A stretch of 64,000 nt of DNA, taken from Poronia punctata. Taxonomy: Eukaryota; Ascomycota; Sordariomycetes; Xylariales; Xylariaceae. Positions within the stretch are counted from its first letter, which is position 1; each line of letters opens with the position of its first letter. This document shows positions 10,401 through 21,284 of the stretch, piece by piece. The translations under genes were made by a program, and so were the position numbers. The notes beneath the pieces were generated by a model. The model ran no database searches and was not told the origin of the DNA. It saw only the letters and a program-made list of their open reading frames with translations. The stretch is from positions 1 through 64,000 of the forward strand of contig MU401499.1 of NCBI GenBank assembly GCA_022579005.1, written 5' to 3'.

Positions 10401-12208
10401 TCATTGTCTGATGCCCTTGACCCCTCTTTCCCACTTCAATGGGATCCTGTCAAGGGCCTTCTCCCATCTCAAATGTGCAACGTCGGCCATGGCCGTGTCT
10501 CCAGCTTCGCGGTACCAATTCTCTAGTTTTTCGAGATCTCCCATCAAGTATCCCAAGTCGGGATCCCACTCGCCTTCCGACAGTCCACAGACCTGTTCGA
10601 GATATTGGACTGATAACCGGTGTTTCGGGAGGGTAGTTGGATCGCTCGGGTCGAAGTCGGCACGATGGTAATTTGCCAATGCGTTGAGGGCGATGTAGAG
10701 GAAGAATTCGACGTTGTATGCAAATTTCTTGGTTTCCTCGAGCACTTCTTCCGCGAGATCAAGAACTCGTTCGCCACGCCAGTTGCTTTGAGTGCCGATT
10801 ATCAATAGTTCACTGGCCTTTTGAATCGTCTCCTCCTCGGGCACCCGCGGCTTTGTACCACGCGTCAAACGGGTCCAGTCGCATCGGCTCTGGAGACGAC
10901 GGTAAGGCCCTGGCTTGTACTGGTGGGCGCGCGGAATGAATATTAACGGATAAAGCCGTGCAATCGTCCCCTCGGGGAGGCCTGAATTCTGCTCGTCGAT
11001 AAGAAGGAGCTTTTCCGTGCATTCGAATATGAGGTTCCAATATTCGTCAAACTCGTGCGTGTTGATGAATTTCGATATTCCCTGGAATAAACGGGCTAGC
11101 GGACCATCCGCCTTTACAGTTGCTGCGTATGCAGCTAAATACCGCCAGACCTCCTTGATGATACCCTTGTTATACGCGTCGAGGTGAAATAACAAGAGAT
11201 GGAGAAGCCCGTAGATGGACGGCCGAGTGACCATCAAGTGTAAGGATTTGAAACCCTGTTCACACATATTTCCGCCCCTTTCATAATGACCGACGTGAAA
11301 CAACCAATCCGCATTCGTGATATCCGTTATAGCACACCGCAAAGCATCCCCGCGATAGAAAGCGGTTGGCGTGACTAGAGGCGCTTCCGGAGGAAGATAT
11401 GGGTTCCAGGCCAGGTCCCTTGTCGTCTGAAGTACGAGCTCCTGTAGCGAGAGCGCACCCCCTGCCTGGACAATCAAGGGTGTTTCCGGAGGCGGCGTCA
11501 CACACCGGAGATGCTCTGGCAGGTTTTCTGCTAAGCCAGGCTCGGCAAGGTCGTAGGCCGAGATACCTTTGCGTTTAAGGTACGCTTCGAGGGCGATCTC
11601 ACGCCCGTTCCGCTGGAACGCTGTCCGTTTCCCCAGAGCATTCCGTTGTCGTTGAACCTGAAGCATCGTGACAACCTCGCGTTTGCTATTGTTTTTGCTA
11701 AATCCCCACTTATCGAACCGTGACTTATACATTCTCACACTGGGACAAGCTGTTAGGAAAACATGCAGAGAGTACACAACTGAGTAGGGGAGACTCACGT
11801 AGCTCTAAACCCCTTCTGGCGCATAATGGTCATCACCTCCTTCAGTGGCCGGTTCTCCTCCAGATACAGCCTACGTATCTCTTCCTTGTGAGACTCCCAT
11901 ACTTGAGACGAGTGCTGTTGCGATCTATAGGCCTCTCCAGTCTGGGAAGAGAAGACGGTCTGCATCTGTGTCGGAGTGGGCTTGACGGGCTCGGCCCCAT
12001 GTCGTCGTGTGATAACCGGCTCCGCCGGCGGTGATTGTGATTGCGCGGGGGGCGACACGATGGATTGCGGAGAAAGCGTCGACGGTGGTGTGAGTACCGA
12101 AGGAGGCGAGAGCGGACTGCGGTGAGACCGATGCGCAACTACTAGAGTCGGGCTAGGTGAGCTCAACGGCGCATAATTGCTGGCTACAAATATGTACTCG
12201 TTCATCAT
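10401..12208 (-). CDS. Clr5-domain protein
   Basis: Two exons on the minus strand, 12208-11799 and 11739-10401, joined across a 59 bp intron; 582 residues. The splice joins GFRA-T to VRMYKSRF and so rebuilds a complete Clr5 domain at about residues 103-156. Its hallmarks are W-E-x-H-K-x-x-I, L-Y-x-E-x-R-P-L-x-x-V, M-x-x-x-G-F-x-A-T, Y-K-x-R-F-x-K-W-G and K-N. Clr5 is a fungal domain named after the S. pombe silencing factor and is usually N-terminal in otherwise variable proteins. Residues 1-100 are Pro/Ser-rich. The long C-terminal half is helical and unrecognised; many Sordariomycete Clr5 proteins have such lineage-specific tails. A chromatin or transcription role is only a family-level inference. 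The start MMNEY is the first in-frame ATG. Confidence 0.85.
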
Positions 12209-14690
12209 ATAGCCGTTTCTCTTCTCAGGGTGGGTACAAGGCCCCTCGGGGTAGCGAATTCACGAAACAGCAATCAGTGGTTCAACGTCTGGACCGATTC
12301 AGAAAAGTCGCAACGTCGGGATTAGAGTAAATAGAGAGAACTCGAGATATTAATTAAGTGGGAGAGTGTGTGTGTGTGAATACAATAGAATTAGCAAACT
12401 GGAGTTGGTGAGAAAATTCGTGGTGGAGAAGACGCGGTCAATTAACGTGCAATGTCTCGACGGGATTTTGTCGATGGGGTTCGACGATGTGAAGCCGTTT
12501 GATAATCGAATGCTAGAATCGGATCGAGTGCGACCAAGGAATTGGAATTGAATTAGGCATGGCGTTGGGCTAGGTAACTCGGCCTCCAGCCGGGAAAGAA
12601 TGACAGGGATCGACCTACCTATCCTACTTTGGCTGAGGATCACAGATCTGGGAACAGCTGTGGCAGCAAGCGGCAAGGGTGGCTCTTTCCCGTATATACG
12701 TACATACAGTACTACCGTAGCGTGCGTACACGTACTCGTACGAGAGGTAACACCTACCGTACCTCCTACACTTCCACACCTTCCATGTAATCCAAGTACA
12801 TAAGGTAAGATATACTCAGGTTTGCACTCATACTCAGTTTATGCAACCCGTCGAGTGGAATCACCAATCTTGTGGTGGGGTACAGCAATCTATTGCTTCG
12901 CTTGGCCGCTCGGAAAGCCTGCCTCCAATCTGCTCGAGCCCTACAAGTCGAGCCTGTTCCCGTTTCACTTCTTGAATAACAACTCTACCCTGTCACCCTG
13001 TCACCTGTATATTCCGTAGCCTGTCAAATATGATTAATCAAACAAGCAATCGGACGGGTATAACACAAACGAGCAAACTGGCCAACAAGCAAGCAAACAG
13101 AGCAAAGCAGGGAAGCGAAGCGAAACCTCAAATCAATTCTGCAGCAAGGACGGGCACGCAGGTTAGCCAACCGTTGGTCCACAACCCCGGATGAGCGTGA
13201 TGCACGTACAACTCCAGCGTTATTGCTAGGTAGCACCAGATGGATGCTCTTATCAGACCGGAATGTCGTCCTCGACAGTTGGCCCCAAGTCACCTACCTA
13301 GAGTGCCAGACACACCAGGCCCGCCAAATAGATATTCTGTCCGAAAGCCAAGTGCCAGCTTCCTCGCGGCCCTCTCTTGCATGCTCCGCGCCAATGATGG
13401 GTCGGTCTCCGTGTCCACATCATGACGTCGTGTTTAAGACTAGAGAGATCGCGAAAGGACGGCGAAATGGCTAGTCCAAGCGAGTCGAGTAGGAGGACGT
13501 CTCCGCCCGGGAAGGGCTGCTGGCTGCAGGGCTACGAAAGGGGCTAATAAGAAGGGGGCTTCAGAACGGTTGTTGCATTAAAGCCGTCTAACCTAACCCT
13601 AGTCGCGGGGCAGCTAAAGTCGTGAAGATGTCTACTCGTAGATGTCAAGTCATGGAGCCGCGACACTCGCTCGTCACGGTCTGTCGCTCAGCGCTCACCA
13701 TTCCATGTGCGACCCGTCCCCCTACTGTACAACTACCGTAGTGGCTGGCAGACGAATACCTAACGTACAGTTCAAGCGAATCCTACGAGTACCTACACAC
13801 AGGTGCCTGGGGAGACCCGGGCCCATCTGGACAAAAGTCCGCCATTACCGAATCCAGCCCCAACGACGATCCAATCAGCTACCCCATAGTCCTTCAACAA
13901 ACGTCGACCCGAAGTACTGTGCATACCTCAAACCTCCCCGTTCCTCGGCCTTCCCATTTTGATCAACCACCCTACGAAATACGTGCGTACAATAGCTTCC
14001 TTGTCCGTCAATTCGACGATTTCGGACATGTAATAGCCATATATATGTCCATTCCCTGTCACCACGAGGGATGTCCGGGCGGCCATCAGAGGCTACTCGG
14101 TCACCTCAATGGGTAGCGTTGGAACATGGGAATCTCTCTTCCGGCTTGGATCTACCGGGCTTGGATCCCGCTTCATAGCGCTTCAAAGTTTCAGCGCACA
14201 AGTTGTCAAGTTGGCCCCATTATTCAATAGTCTCTAGTACCCATTGGGTGTCACAAAAGAAAGTCAGGCAGGTATGTATTTTACCATGTGAACGGCCGTA
14301 ACTATACCAAGTGACGTGTAGCCGCTTCCCCCTAGTATAGATAGGGTAAGAATTTCCTCAAAGACCAAAGAGCGCTGGCAATGGTTGAGGTATATACAAA
14401 TAGCTTGCTCCAACCACCCACTCTTCATTGGTGGCGCTGCAAGATGACATGCGTAGGAGAGATGCGCGCGTTATGTTTAATAAACGGTGGTGTTGTCGGA
14501 AATTCTGCCGTGATTCGATATAATACCACCCGGGTCGCTCGGAAGTCAGGGCAGTGCCTGGTTCATTGGACTTCTCCTAGGTACTTCCACAAGCTGGTCG
14601 GGCTCCTCGCTTGTTCGTATAGCAGCTGAGTCTTGGGAGATCTCGTCCCCAGCTATGCTTTGTCTATGGCCCGATAGGTATATATCCTAT
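12209..14690. other. 2.5 kb intergenic, no gene seen
   Basis: Several open frames of 60-106 codons lack homology, splice logic or protein-like composition. The left end is the promoter side of the Clr5-domain gene. TACTCGTA/TACGAGTA occurs at 12733, 13633 and 13784. At 12733 it overlaps the longer palindrome CTCGTACGAG. Confidence 0.45.
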
Positions 14691-15660
14691 TTAGTCTGCC
14701 CGATCGCGATTTGGCTGATCCTGACCGTTGGCGTCGTCTTTCTTTGCCTTCTTATCGTCTCTCCGGGTGAGAATTTCATCTACAATGCCTATCTCTTTAG
14801 CTTCCTCGGCCGTCAAGTACTTGTCGCGCTCCATCATGTCTTCGATATCCTTGAGCTTGTACCTCTCATGGCCACTCGCAGCATTGAGATGCTTCCTATA
14901 TATTTCATTCACCTGCTCCCGCGTACGCTGGATTTGGGTCGCGTAGATCAAAATATCGCTGGCCGGGCCCTGAGTACCGCCAAGTGGCTGATGGATCATA
15001 ATACTGCTATGAGGTAGTGCGAATCGTTTTCCTTTCTCACCGCCCGTGAGTAGCAGCGAACCCATAGAAGCTGCTTGACCCAAACACACTGTCGATACCG
15101 GAGATCGGATGTAGGACATCGTGTCGTAGATGGAGAGACCTGCTGTGACAGAGCCGCCAGGCGAGTGGATATACATCGTGATGGGCTTTTCTGGGTTGTC
15201 GGATTCCAGCCATAGGAGTTGGGCTACTATGGAGGCGGATACATTGTCGTCGATTGGTCCATTGAGGCAAACAATGCGTTCCTAGCCATGCGCCGATGTT
15301 AGAACGAGAATTCGGAAAGAGAGGCGGCGATTTTTCTGTTTCTTAGAACTGAACGTACCTGTAGTAATTTTGAGAAGATATCATCTGCATGCAGGATATT
15401 GGGTCAGCCCTCAGCCTAGTTCAGCGCACTCTGTTTCTCGCTACGGACATGTTCGCCAACCACCAGACTAAGTCGTCAGCATAATATCACCTTACGGCTT
15501 TCAACCAGATGCCTCTTACAGTGACTTCTGTTATATAAGGCAAGGGAATTGATCCTTGAGGAGCCTGGAATTGCGCCGAGGGGGATTGCGAAAAGAATCT
15601 GGCTTGTCTGGCTGGTAGTTTTCGAACTAGTCGCCAGATGGATCTCTGGCAGGTATTCAT
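14691..15660 (-). CDS. clpP: Mitochondrial ClpP, ATP-dependent Clp protease proteolytic subunit
   Basis: Four exons on the minus strand: 15660-15520, 15467-15449 (19 nt), 15384-15359 (26 nt) and 15281-14691; 258 residues. The two micro-exons restore the family core [18 protein letters not shown]. The serine protease triad is visible as Ser134 (GQAASMGS), His159 (MIHQPLGG) and Asp215 (MERDKYLTA). The N-terminus is a typical matrix-targeting sequence ([19 protein letters not shown]), which is why this ATG is preferred to the in-frame one at 15702. ClpP forms a barrel that degrades unfolded matrix proteins handed over by ClpX. The C-terminal tail is charged (KKAKKDD). The donor after exon 2 is GTCCGT, a weak site. 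The gene is divergent from the gene at 16237. Confidence 0.93.
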
Positions 15661-16236
15661 GGCGAGCAAGATGTCGATGTTGGTCAAGAACTGTCCGGTC
15701 AAAACCCTGTTTTTCGGCTATCTCGTCATTAGGCACGCAAAGGATAGCAATGTTAGGTTAAGTTATATTACAAAATCAGATAATAACCAAAGTCAAGGTA
15801 GGTAACAGAAAGCAGAGGTATGCGTGGTACGTGCATGTACAGTGCAAGGAGTTGTAGGAATTGCCCCGGTTTTAACAGCTAGCTACGATGTAGCATTTAG
15901 AGCTTGCCTTTGTCCGTATGGAGGTATAGGAGACTTGTAGCATTGTACTAGCATCAGCCTTAATCAATATTTCCACTCGCCAGAAGGGCTGGTTGGAGAA
16001 GTATAGGATACTGAGGATCTTGATGAAAGCTGCAGCTAGGTACACCCGAGAAGGAGCCCCACTAAACTTGTACATCTATTTAATAACATCGACATTGAAG
16101 ATAAGTCCCCTACTTGTAAGGCATTACGTATTTTGACAGTTACGGCCTCCGAATTGACTCTCTCGAACTGATCCTGACCCCGATCCAATCCGACGCTTAC
16201 GAGTCTAAATGACCATAGTTATTTTCGGTAGCGAGT
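15661..16236. promoter_or_regulatory. Shared divergent promoter region
   Basis: A 576 bp gap between the start codons of ClpP (-) and the probable mitochondrial protein (+). It contains no open frame that looks coding. If the upstream ATG at 15702 is used for ClpP the gap is 534 bp. Shared regulation is an inference from geometry only. Confidence 0.45.
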
Positions 16237-17491
16237 ATGAAAAGTTGCGCGCCGCTGCGCTTGTGCAGCGCCTGCACCCCAAGTAGCCAGGGAAAAGCCT
16301 GGACATGCGTCGCAAATCAGAACGCCCGTTATTCTTCGACAAAGCCCTATATTAGAAAAAGTGCCTCTCCTATAATACCCGAAAGCTCACCGGACCCGGT
16401 ACAGTTTGACATCGATACGCGTGAAAAGAAAATAAACACGGAAGTTGGAGAGCTCCCTCTGTCACCTATGATGGACCCTTCGTACTGGGAAGCCAAGAAT
16501 CGCCATACAACCAAGAAGGCGCCACCAGGCAAACCCCAGAATTTGTTTGAGGAGCAACTTCGCGCAAACCCTTTCGGTGAGTACAATCTAACTCTCGGTT
16601 TCCCGCGCTGAGCCCAGGGCCATAGAATGGGAATTCCTTGCACACGATGCTAACATATAGAAAGCGCATGCTCTCGGCGCCCCTATACGCCAATGCGCCG
16701 TCACGAAAACACGTCTGCCTAAGGCCCTCTTACAAGGCTTCAACATTGTCCTCCATCCCGAGACTGGTAAACCCTGGTGGTATCCGCGTCTCCCGGCACC
16801 GAAACCGCCCCCTAAATCCAAGAAAGGTATCGAAGCTGGTAATGAGTTGGTCGAGGGGGGCGAGAAACACGAGACGGAAAAATCGTCTACTTCAAGGAAC
16901 GATCCTAGTTTGTTCTACGGACCAGGAGCGCATATGCTTTCGAGACATGATCTGATCTCTGCCTTTGCTAAGCCCCGCTCGGCTTTTTCACACGATAAAT
17001 ACCATATCCTCGGGCAACATGAAAAGTTTGAGAAAATTAGTAAGAGGACGGTCTGGCGTGAAGACATGGCCACCCTAATATTGGATCGTATGCGGCAGGT
17101 CATCGCAGACGAGCTTATTTCCCTTGCGCAACGCTCTACCGAGGACGATCAGAAATATATCATAGGATGTCAGGGCTGGGACGATGTACCGTCACAGCTT
17201 CAAGGCTCAATCTTGTGGTTCGAAGATCCTGACGCGCCTAGCGTATCTGATACGTCTCAACCGGGCCTATCCGCAACGCACGAATCCACACTTCCTAGAC
17301 CCGGCGGTGGTAATGCTTCTATGGCGGTACATAATATGCCTATGCTCTTAGGTGACGATCATGTTGCCAGACTCAGAGAAGATGCAATGTTCAAAAATAA
17401 GCCGCTGTTCGTGCTGACTGGCCCCCATACGGTAGACGTCCAAGTTCTACTGTGGAGATTACAAGGATATATAGATGAAACTGTACCCTAA
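16237..17491 (+). CDS. Probable mitochondrial protein of unknown function
   Basis: Two exons, 16237-16576 and 16665-17491; 388 residues. The first 45 residues are basic and Ser-rich with a RYSS motif, which looks like a matrix-targeting presequence. The acceptor at AAAG/CGCATG was chosen because it joins NPF to AHALGAPIRQCAVTKTRLP in frame, a block I recognise as conserved in ascomycete homologues. A HPETGKPWWYP motif follows. The middle has a charged helical region (WREDMATLILDRMRQVIADEL). The C-terminus ends with FVLTGPHTVDVQVLLWRLQGYID. The P-x-R-x-x-x-x-T-K-x-R-L-P block is loosely reminiscent of yeast Rrg8, a respiratory-growth factor, but this similarity is weak. Neighbour of ClpP, head-to-head. 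Confidence 0.72.
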
Positions 17492-19233
17492 GGCGACGCT
17501 TCTGGCTTGGTATTACAAGTTTGTATTCTTAATTGTGAAGGAAAACATACGCAAGGTATATGGTGCTTGTTATATATAAGGATAGATGAGCAAAATCTTA
17601 CTGTAATATACAATTCTCTAAGTTATATGTAGGTACTCACTCTGTATAACAGACCTAATATTTAACCGATCAACGCCGGCAAAGGTCAGAGAGACGAACA
17701 TATACGGCTCATGCGGCGACAGCTTCTTAACTGTACGCCTCGATCAGCAGCCAAGGCAGATATGGCGTCCTTCAACTACCTCTATCGTGTCGGGGCCATC
17801 TGCTGGCGGGTCCTATGTAAAATCTGCTTGCCAACCATCACAGAATGGGATAAGTATCGCAGCTCTTTTCTACGAGTACATGTGTAACAATCGATATGAT
17901 CTTTAAAGCCGATTTTCGATTGCCCTTCCCGCGATCAGTAACGGAATGTACGCATAGCTAAGAACTTGGCCCATGCCAATCAAATTAAGCTTAAAAGGAG
18001 GAGTATTTATTGCGACTATTTCCTCTGAAGTTGGGGGCCTATTCGGGGTAGGTACTGGATTCCAAGACGCGTCGCGACCTGGCCGGACTTCCCCGGAATT
18101 TCATTTCTAGATCTCAGAATTTCTGTGTCTCTTCCTTGTTTATGAAGGATGCTGGTCTAGAGGCAGGTATTAAAAGCCGTATTACTCACTTGCCCCAGTA
18201 GGAGCTGCCCTTTACAATGAACAACAACCAAGGTTATGTAATAACATATCCTTTTATTACACGTATGTAATTGAGGCTTTACTCAGTGGTTCCTATAGCA
18301 AGGGTATCGTAGGCAAGTGACATCCTGGACATGAGATAACCTGGCCTCGCGGCATCGTCGCCACTCTCTACCGCAAATTCTCAGCTCACACTTTTCACTA
18401 GCCAGCTCTATATACTAGATCATATCAAAGAAATCGGTAGAACTGGCTACATCTTTGCCTTTTTTTGGTAGCAAAAGACCCGAGCGCTACGTATGTTAAA
18501 ACAGTTTCTAAGGCCAGGTTTACAAGTAAACATGTGTTAAAAAGGCGTTCAGGATATACGAGCCTGTCCCGTCAGGGCTTAGCGTGTAGAGCTGGTTAGT
18601 GGAATGCCTGAGTTGAGAATTTGTGGGGCCCTCTCTATTTCGTAGTCAACCAACTCATTAAAACAACATGTATATCTCGACTATCCGGTCGAAGCACCAA
18701 TGGGATAAGTAGTTGGCGGGCGAAGAAATTCAACTGGAGGAAGCAATCGTACCTCGCAAACCCCTCCATGAGCCTCGTGTAGCACCTCAACGACGTTTCT
18801 CCAATTCTGCCCCCAAGCCGAACAAGAACCCCCCTGCAATATCCCACCCAACTTCTGCAGCCCCCGGGATCCAAGCCCCTGGTCCCAGTGCACTTACCTT
18901 CCATCTTTATACTAGCGTCCTCAGCTGTTGTGGGGGAGATGTTGGTAGCGATTGAAACGTTCATCTCGAATTGCTTGGAAATGCTGATAGCCAATACTGA
19001 TACAGCCTGCGTCCGATATCACTGTGAGCTAAGTCGAACACCTGCCCGATATGACGGAAGCCCGCATGTTAACGAACTCAATCTCCAGTTGAACTCGCCG
19101 CCCGCTTTGGACTAATAAGCTGGGCAGGCGCTGTTTTCCCGCTCCCGTTTGTTAAGTAGCTATCTCATCTTTTTATCCAAGCAAGCAAGCAAGCAAGCAT
19201 CTACTAACGTAGGTGCCGATACTGCCTGCCATC
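17492..19233. other. Intergenic with one doubtful minus-strand frame
   Basis: Mostly AT-rich sequence with no clear gene. The best candidate frame is at 18635-18994 (listed separately). TACGAGTA occurs at 17871. A (CAAG)n run at 19179-19197 is just upstream of the peptidase start. Confidence 0.4.
18635..18994 (-). CDS. Doubtful small ORF or gene fragment
   Basis: An open frame of 119 codons on the minus strand. Its first 33 codons (MAISISKQFEMNVSIATNIS onwards) look protein-like and are followed by a perfect donor, GTAAGT. A short intron ending in CTGCAG could lead into a different frame reading QNWRNVVEVLHEAHGG. No known family is recognised and no convincing end is seen. It may be a relic or chance. 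Confidence 0.2.
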   Translation of the reverse strand: MAISISKQFEMNVSIATNISPTTAEDASIKMEGKCTGTRGLDPGGCRSWVGYCRGVLVRLGGRIGETSLRCYTRLMEGFARYDCFLQLNFFARQLLIPLVLRPDSRDIHVVLMSWLTTK

Positions 19234-20981
19234 ATGGTTGGATTCAAGCGGGCCCTTGGCTTCTTCGCCCTTGCGTCGGCGGCTCAGGCGGCGCTGCAGA
19301 GATCCGCCCTGCCCGTGCGCGAGCTCAAGAAGCAGGTCCGGTCGTTGCATACGCTGGAGGCGCGTGAAGACGACCTCAAGGCAGTTTACCCCGAGTACAA
19401 CCTCTCGGTGCCCATCGACCACTTCCACAACGACTCGCTGTACGAGCCGCACAGCGACGACAAGTTCAACCTCCGCTACTGGTTCGATGCTCAGTACTAT
19501 AAGCCGGGAGGTCCTGTTATTGTCCTCGCTGCTGGTGAAACCGACGGCGCCGACAGACTGCCTTTCTTGCAAAAGGGAATCGTCTACCAACTGGCCAAGG
19601 CGACAAATGGTCTCGGTGTTATCCTAGAGCATAGGTATTATGGTTCAAGTATCCCTACAGAGGATCTGACGACCGAGAGCCTCCGGTTCTTGACGACCGA
19701 TCAAGCCCTTGCCGACACAGCTTACTTCGCCAACAATGTGAAGTTTGCTGGTTTGGAAAATGTAGACTTCAGCCCCAAGAAGACGCCTTGGATCGCCTAC
19801 GGCGGCTCATATGCCGGCGCATTCGTCGCCCTTTTGCGCAAGCTATACCCCGATGCCTATTGGGGTGCCATCTCGTCTTCGGGCGTGCCCGAGGCCATCT
19901 ACGACTACTGGAAGTACTTCGAGGCCGCAGAGGTTTACGGCCCCGCCGAGTGCGTTAAGACGACCAAGACAGTGACGGATATCATCGACAAGATCCTGAT
20001 CGGCAAGAAGGGCACCAAGTACGTCGACCAGCTGAAGAACGTGTTCGGCCTGCCCAACGTCACCCACGACGGCGATTTCGCCAGCGCCATCAACGGCGGC
20101 ATCTACGCCCTGCAGAGCCTCAATTGGGACCCGACGCAGAGCTCCAACGAGTTCTTCGAGTACTGCGATATTGTCTCTTCGCCCAAGCTGAAATATCCCA
20201 AAACCGAGAAGCTGCGGGAATCCGTCAATGAGCTCATCGCTGTGGCGGGGTATGAAGACGAAGTAGACGAGCTATCGAATTATGTGCTGAACTATGTCGG
20301 TTACTACGCTCCTAGGGCCGACAGTTGCGACGAAGAGGACCAGGACGAGTGCTTCGGCACTTATGACGAGACCTTTTACAAGCAGGATGACATCACCCAA
20401 TCGTGGCGACTATGGCCCTACCAGTATTGTACACAGTACGTAACGCAGCCCCTTTTGTTTACTTATGAATCCAATGAAGTAGGCTACGAGTACATGGCAG
20501 TTCACTAACACGTATTGCTTACAGATGGGGCTATCTACAGACCGGCAGCGGCGTCCCAGAAGACCAACTTCCGCTAATCTCACGTACCATCGACGTCGAG
20601 TACTCGTCGGTGATCTGCCGTGAAGCATTCAACATCACGAAACCGTCCGACGTGGACGCCATCAACAAGTACGGCGGCTTTGGGCTGCGATACTCGCGGC
20701 TCGCCTACGTGGACGGCGAGTGGGACCCGTGGCGGGCGGCAGGCGCCCACGCGATTGGACTGCCTGAGCGGCCATCGACGGTGTCGGAGCCCTTCATCCT
20801 AATCGACAAGGCCGTTCATCATTGGGATGAGAACGGCCTTTTCCCGAACGAGACGACGGCCGAACTTCCGCCGGCCCCGGTCGTCGAAGCGCAGCGACAA
20901 GAGGCCATTTTTGTGAAGAAGTGGTTGGCCGAGTTCAAGAGGGAACACAGTCACTGTAAAGACAAGAAAGCGAAAAACTAA
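19234..20981 (+). CDS. Secreted serine peptidase, family S28 (Pro-X carboxypeptidase-like)
   Basis: Two exons, 19234-20435 and 20525-20981; 552 residues. The second in-frame ATG (19234) is preferred over 19213 because it begins a clean signal peptide, MVGFKRALGFFALASAAQA. S28 hallmarks follow: PIDHF, YWFDAQYYKPGGPV, EHRYYG and the nucleophile motif GGSYAGA (Ser192). The Asp is in DGEWDPW (Asp468) and the His in AVHHWDE (His499/500). The family removes residues C-terminal to proline and is widespread among secreted fungal acid peptidases. The protein has several N-glycosylation sequons and a lysine-rich C-terminus (KDKKAKN). The splice joins YCT to QWGYLQTG in phase. Its 3' end converges on the acyl-CoA dehydrogenase gene. 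Confidence 0.92.
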
Positions 20982-21284
20982 GGGTGCAGTAACGAGTTTT
21001 GCTAATGGTAGATTTTTTTGTAGATTCCGCGGACGAGCCGGTCGAGCTCTGATCTTGTGTAACGACATACTACCGACCTACTAGGTACCATATACTGCCT
21101 CGTAGTAGTTGAACTTTGGTCTATAAAATATCTAAGCAATAATCTTGATATGATTTTGACATGCTAGATGGGAGAAGCAATCATATGGTCTTCTTTGCTT
21201 CAATATGAGACTTTCAAAGCTACATGTAGCTATCTCGTGATAAATGTTGTTTGTTCCATGCCAGAGTTCGTATGTATTTGTCAC
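20982..21284. other. Convergent 3' spacer
   Basis: 303 bp between the stop codons of the S28 peptidase (+) and the acyl-CoA dehydrogenase (-). AT-rich, no gene seen. It must contain both 3' ends. Confidence 0.6.

Noticed and set aside
13642..13962. 106-codon plus-strand frame
   Set aside because: Composition is not protein-like and no exon partners were found.
19204..19590. 128-codon minus-strand frame
   Set aside because: It is a shadow of the GC-rich first exon of the S28 peptidase.
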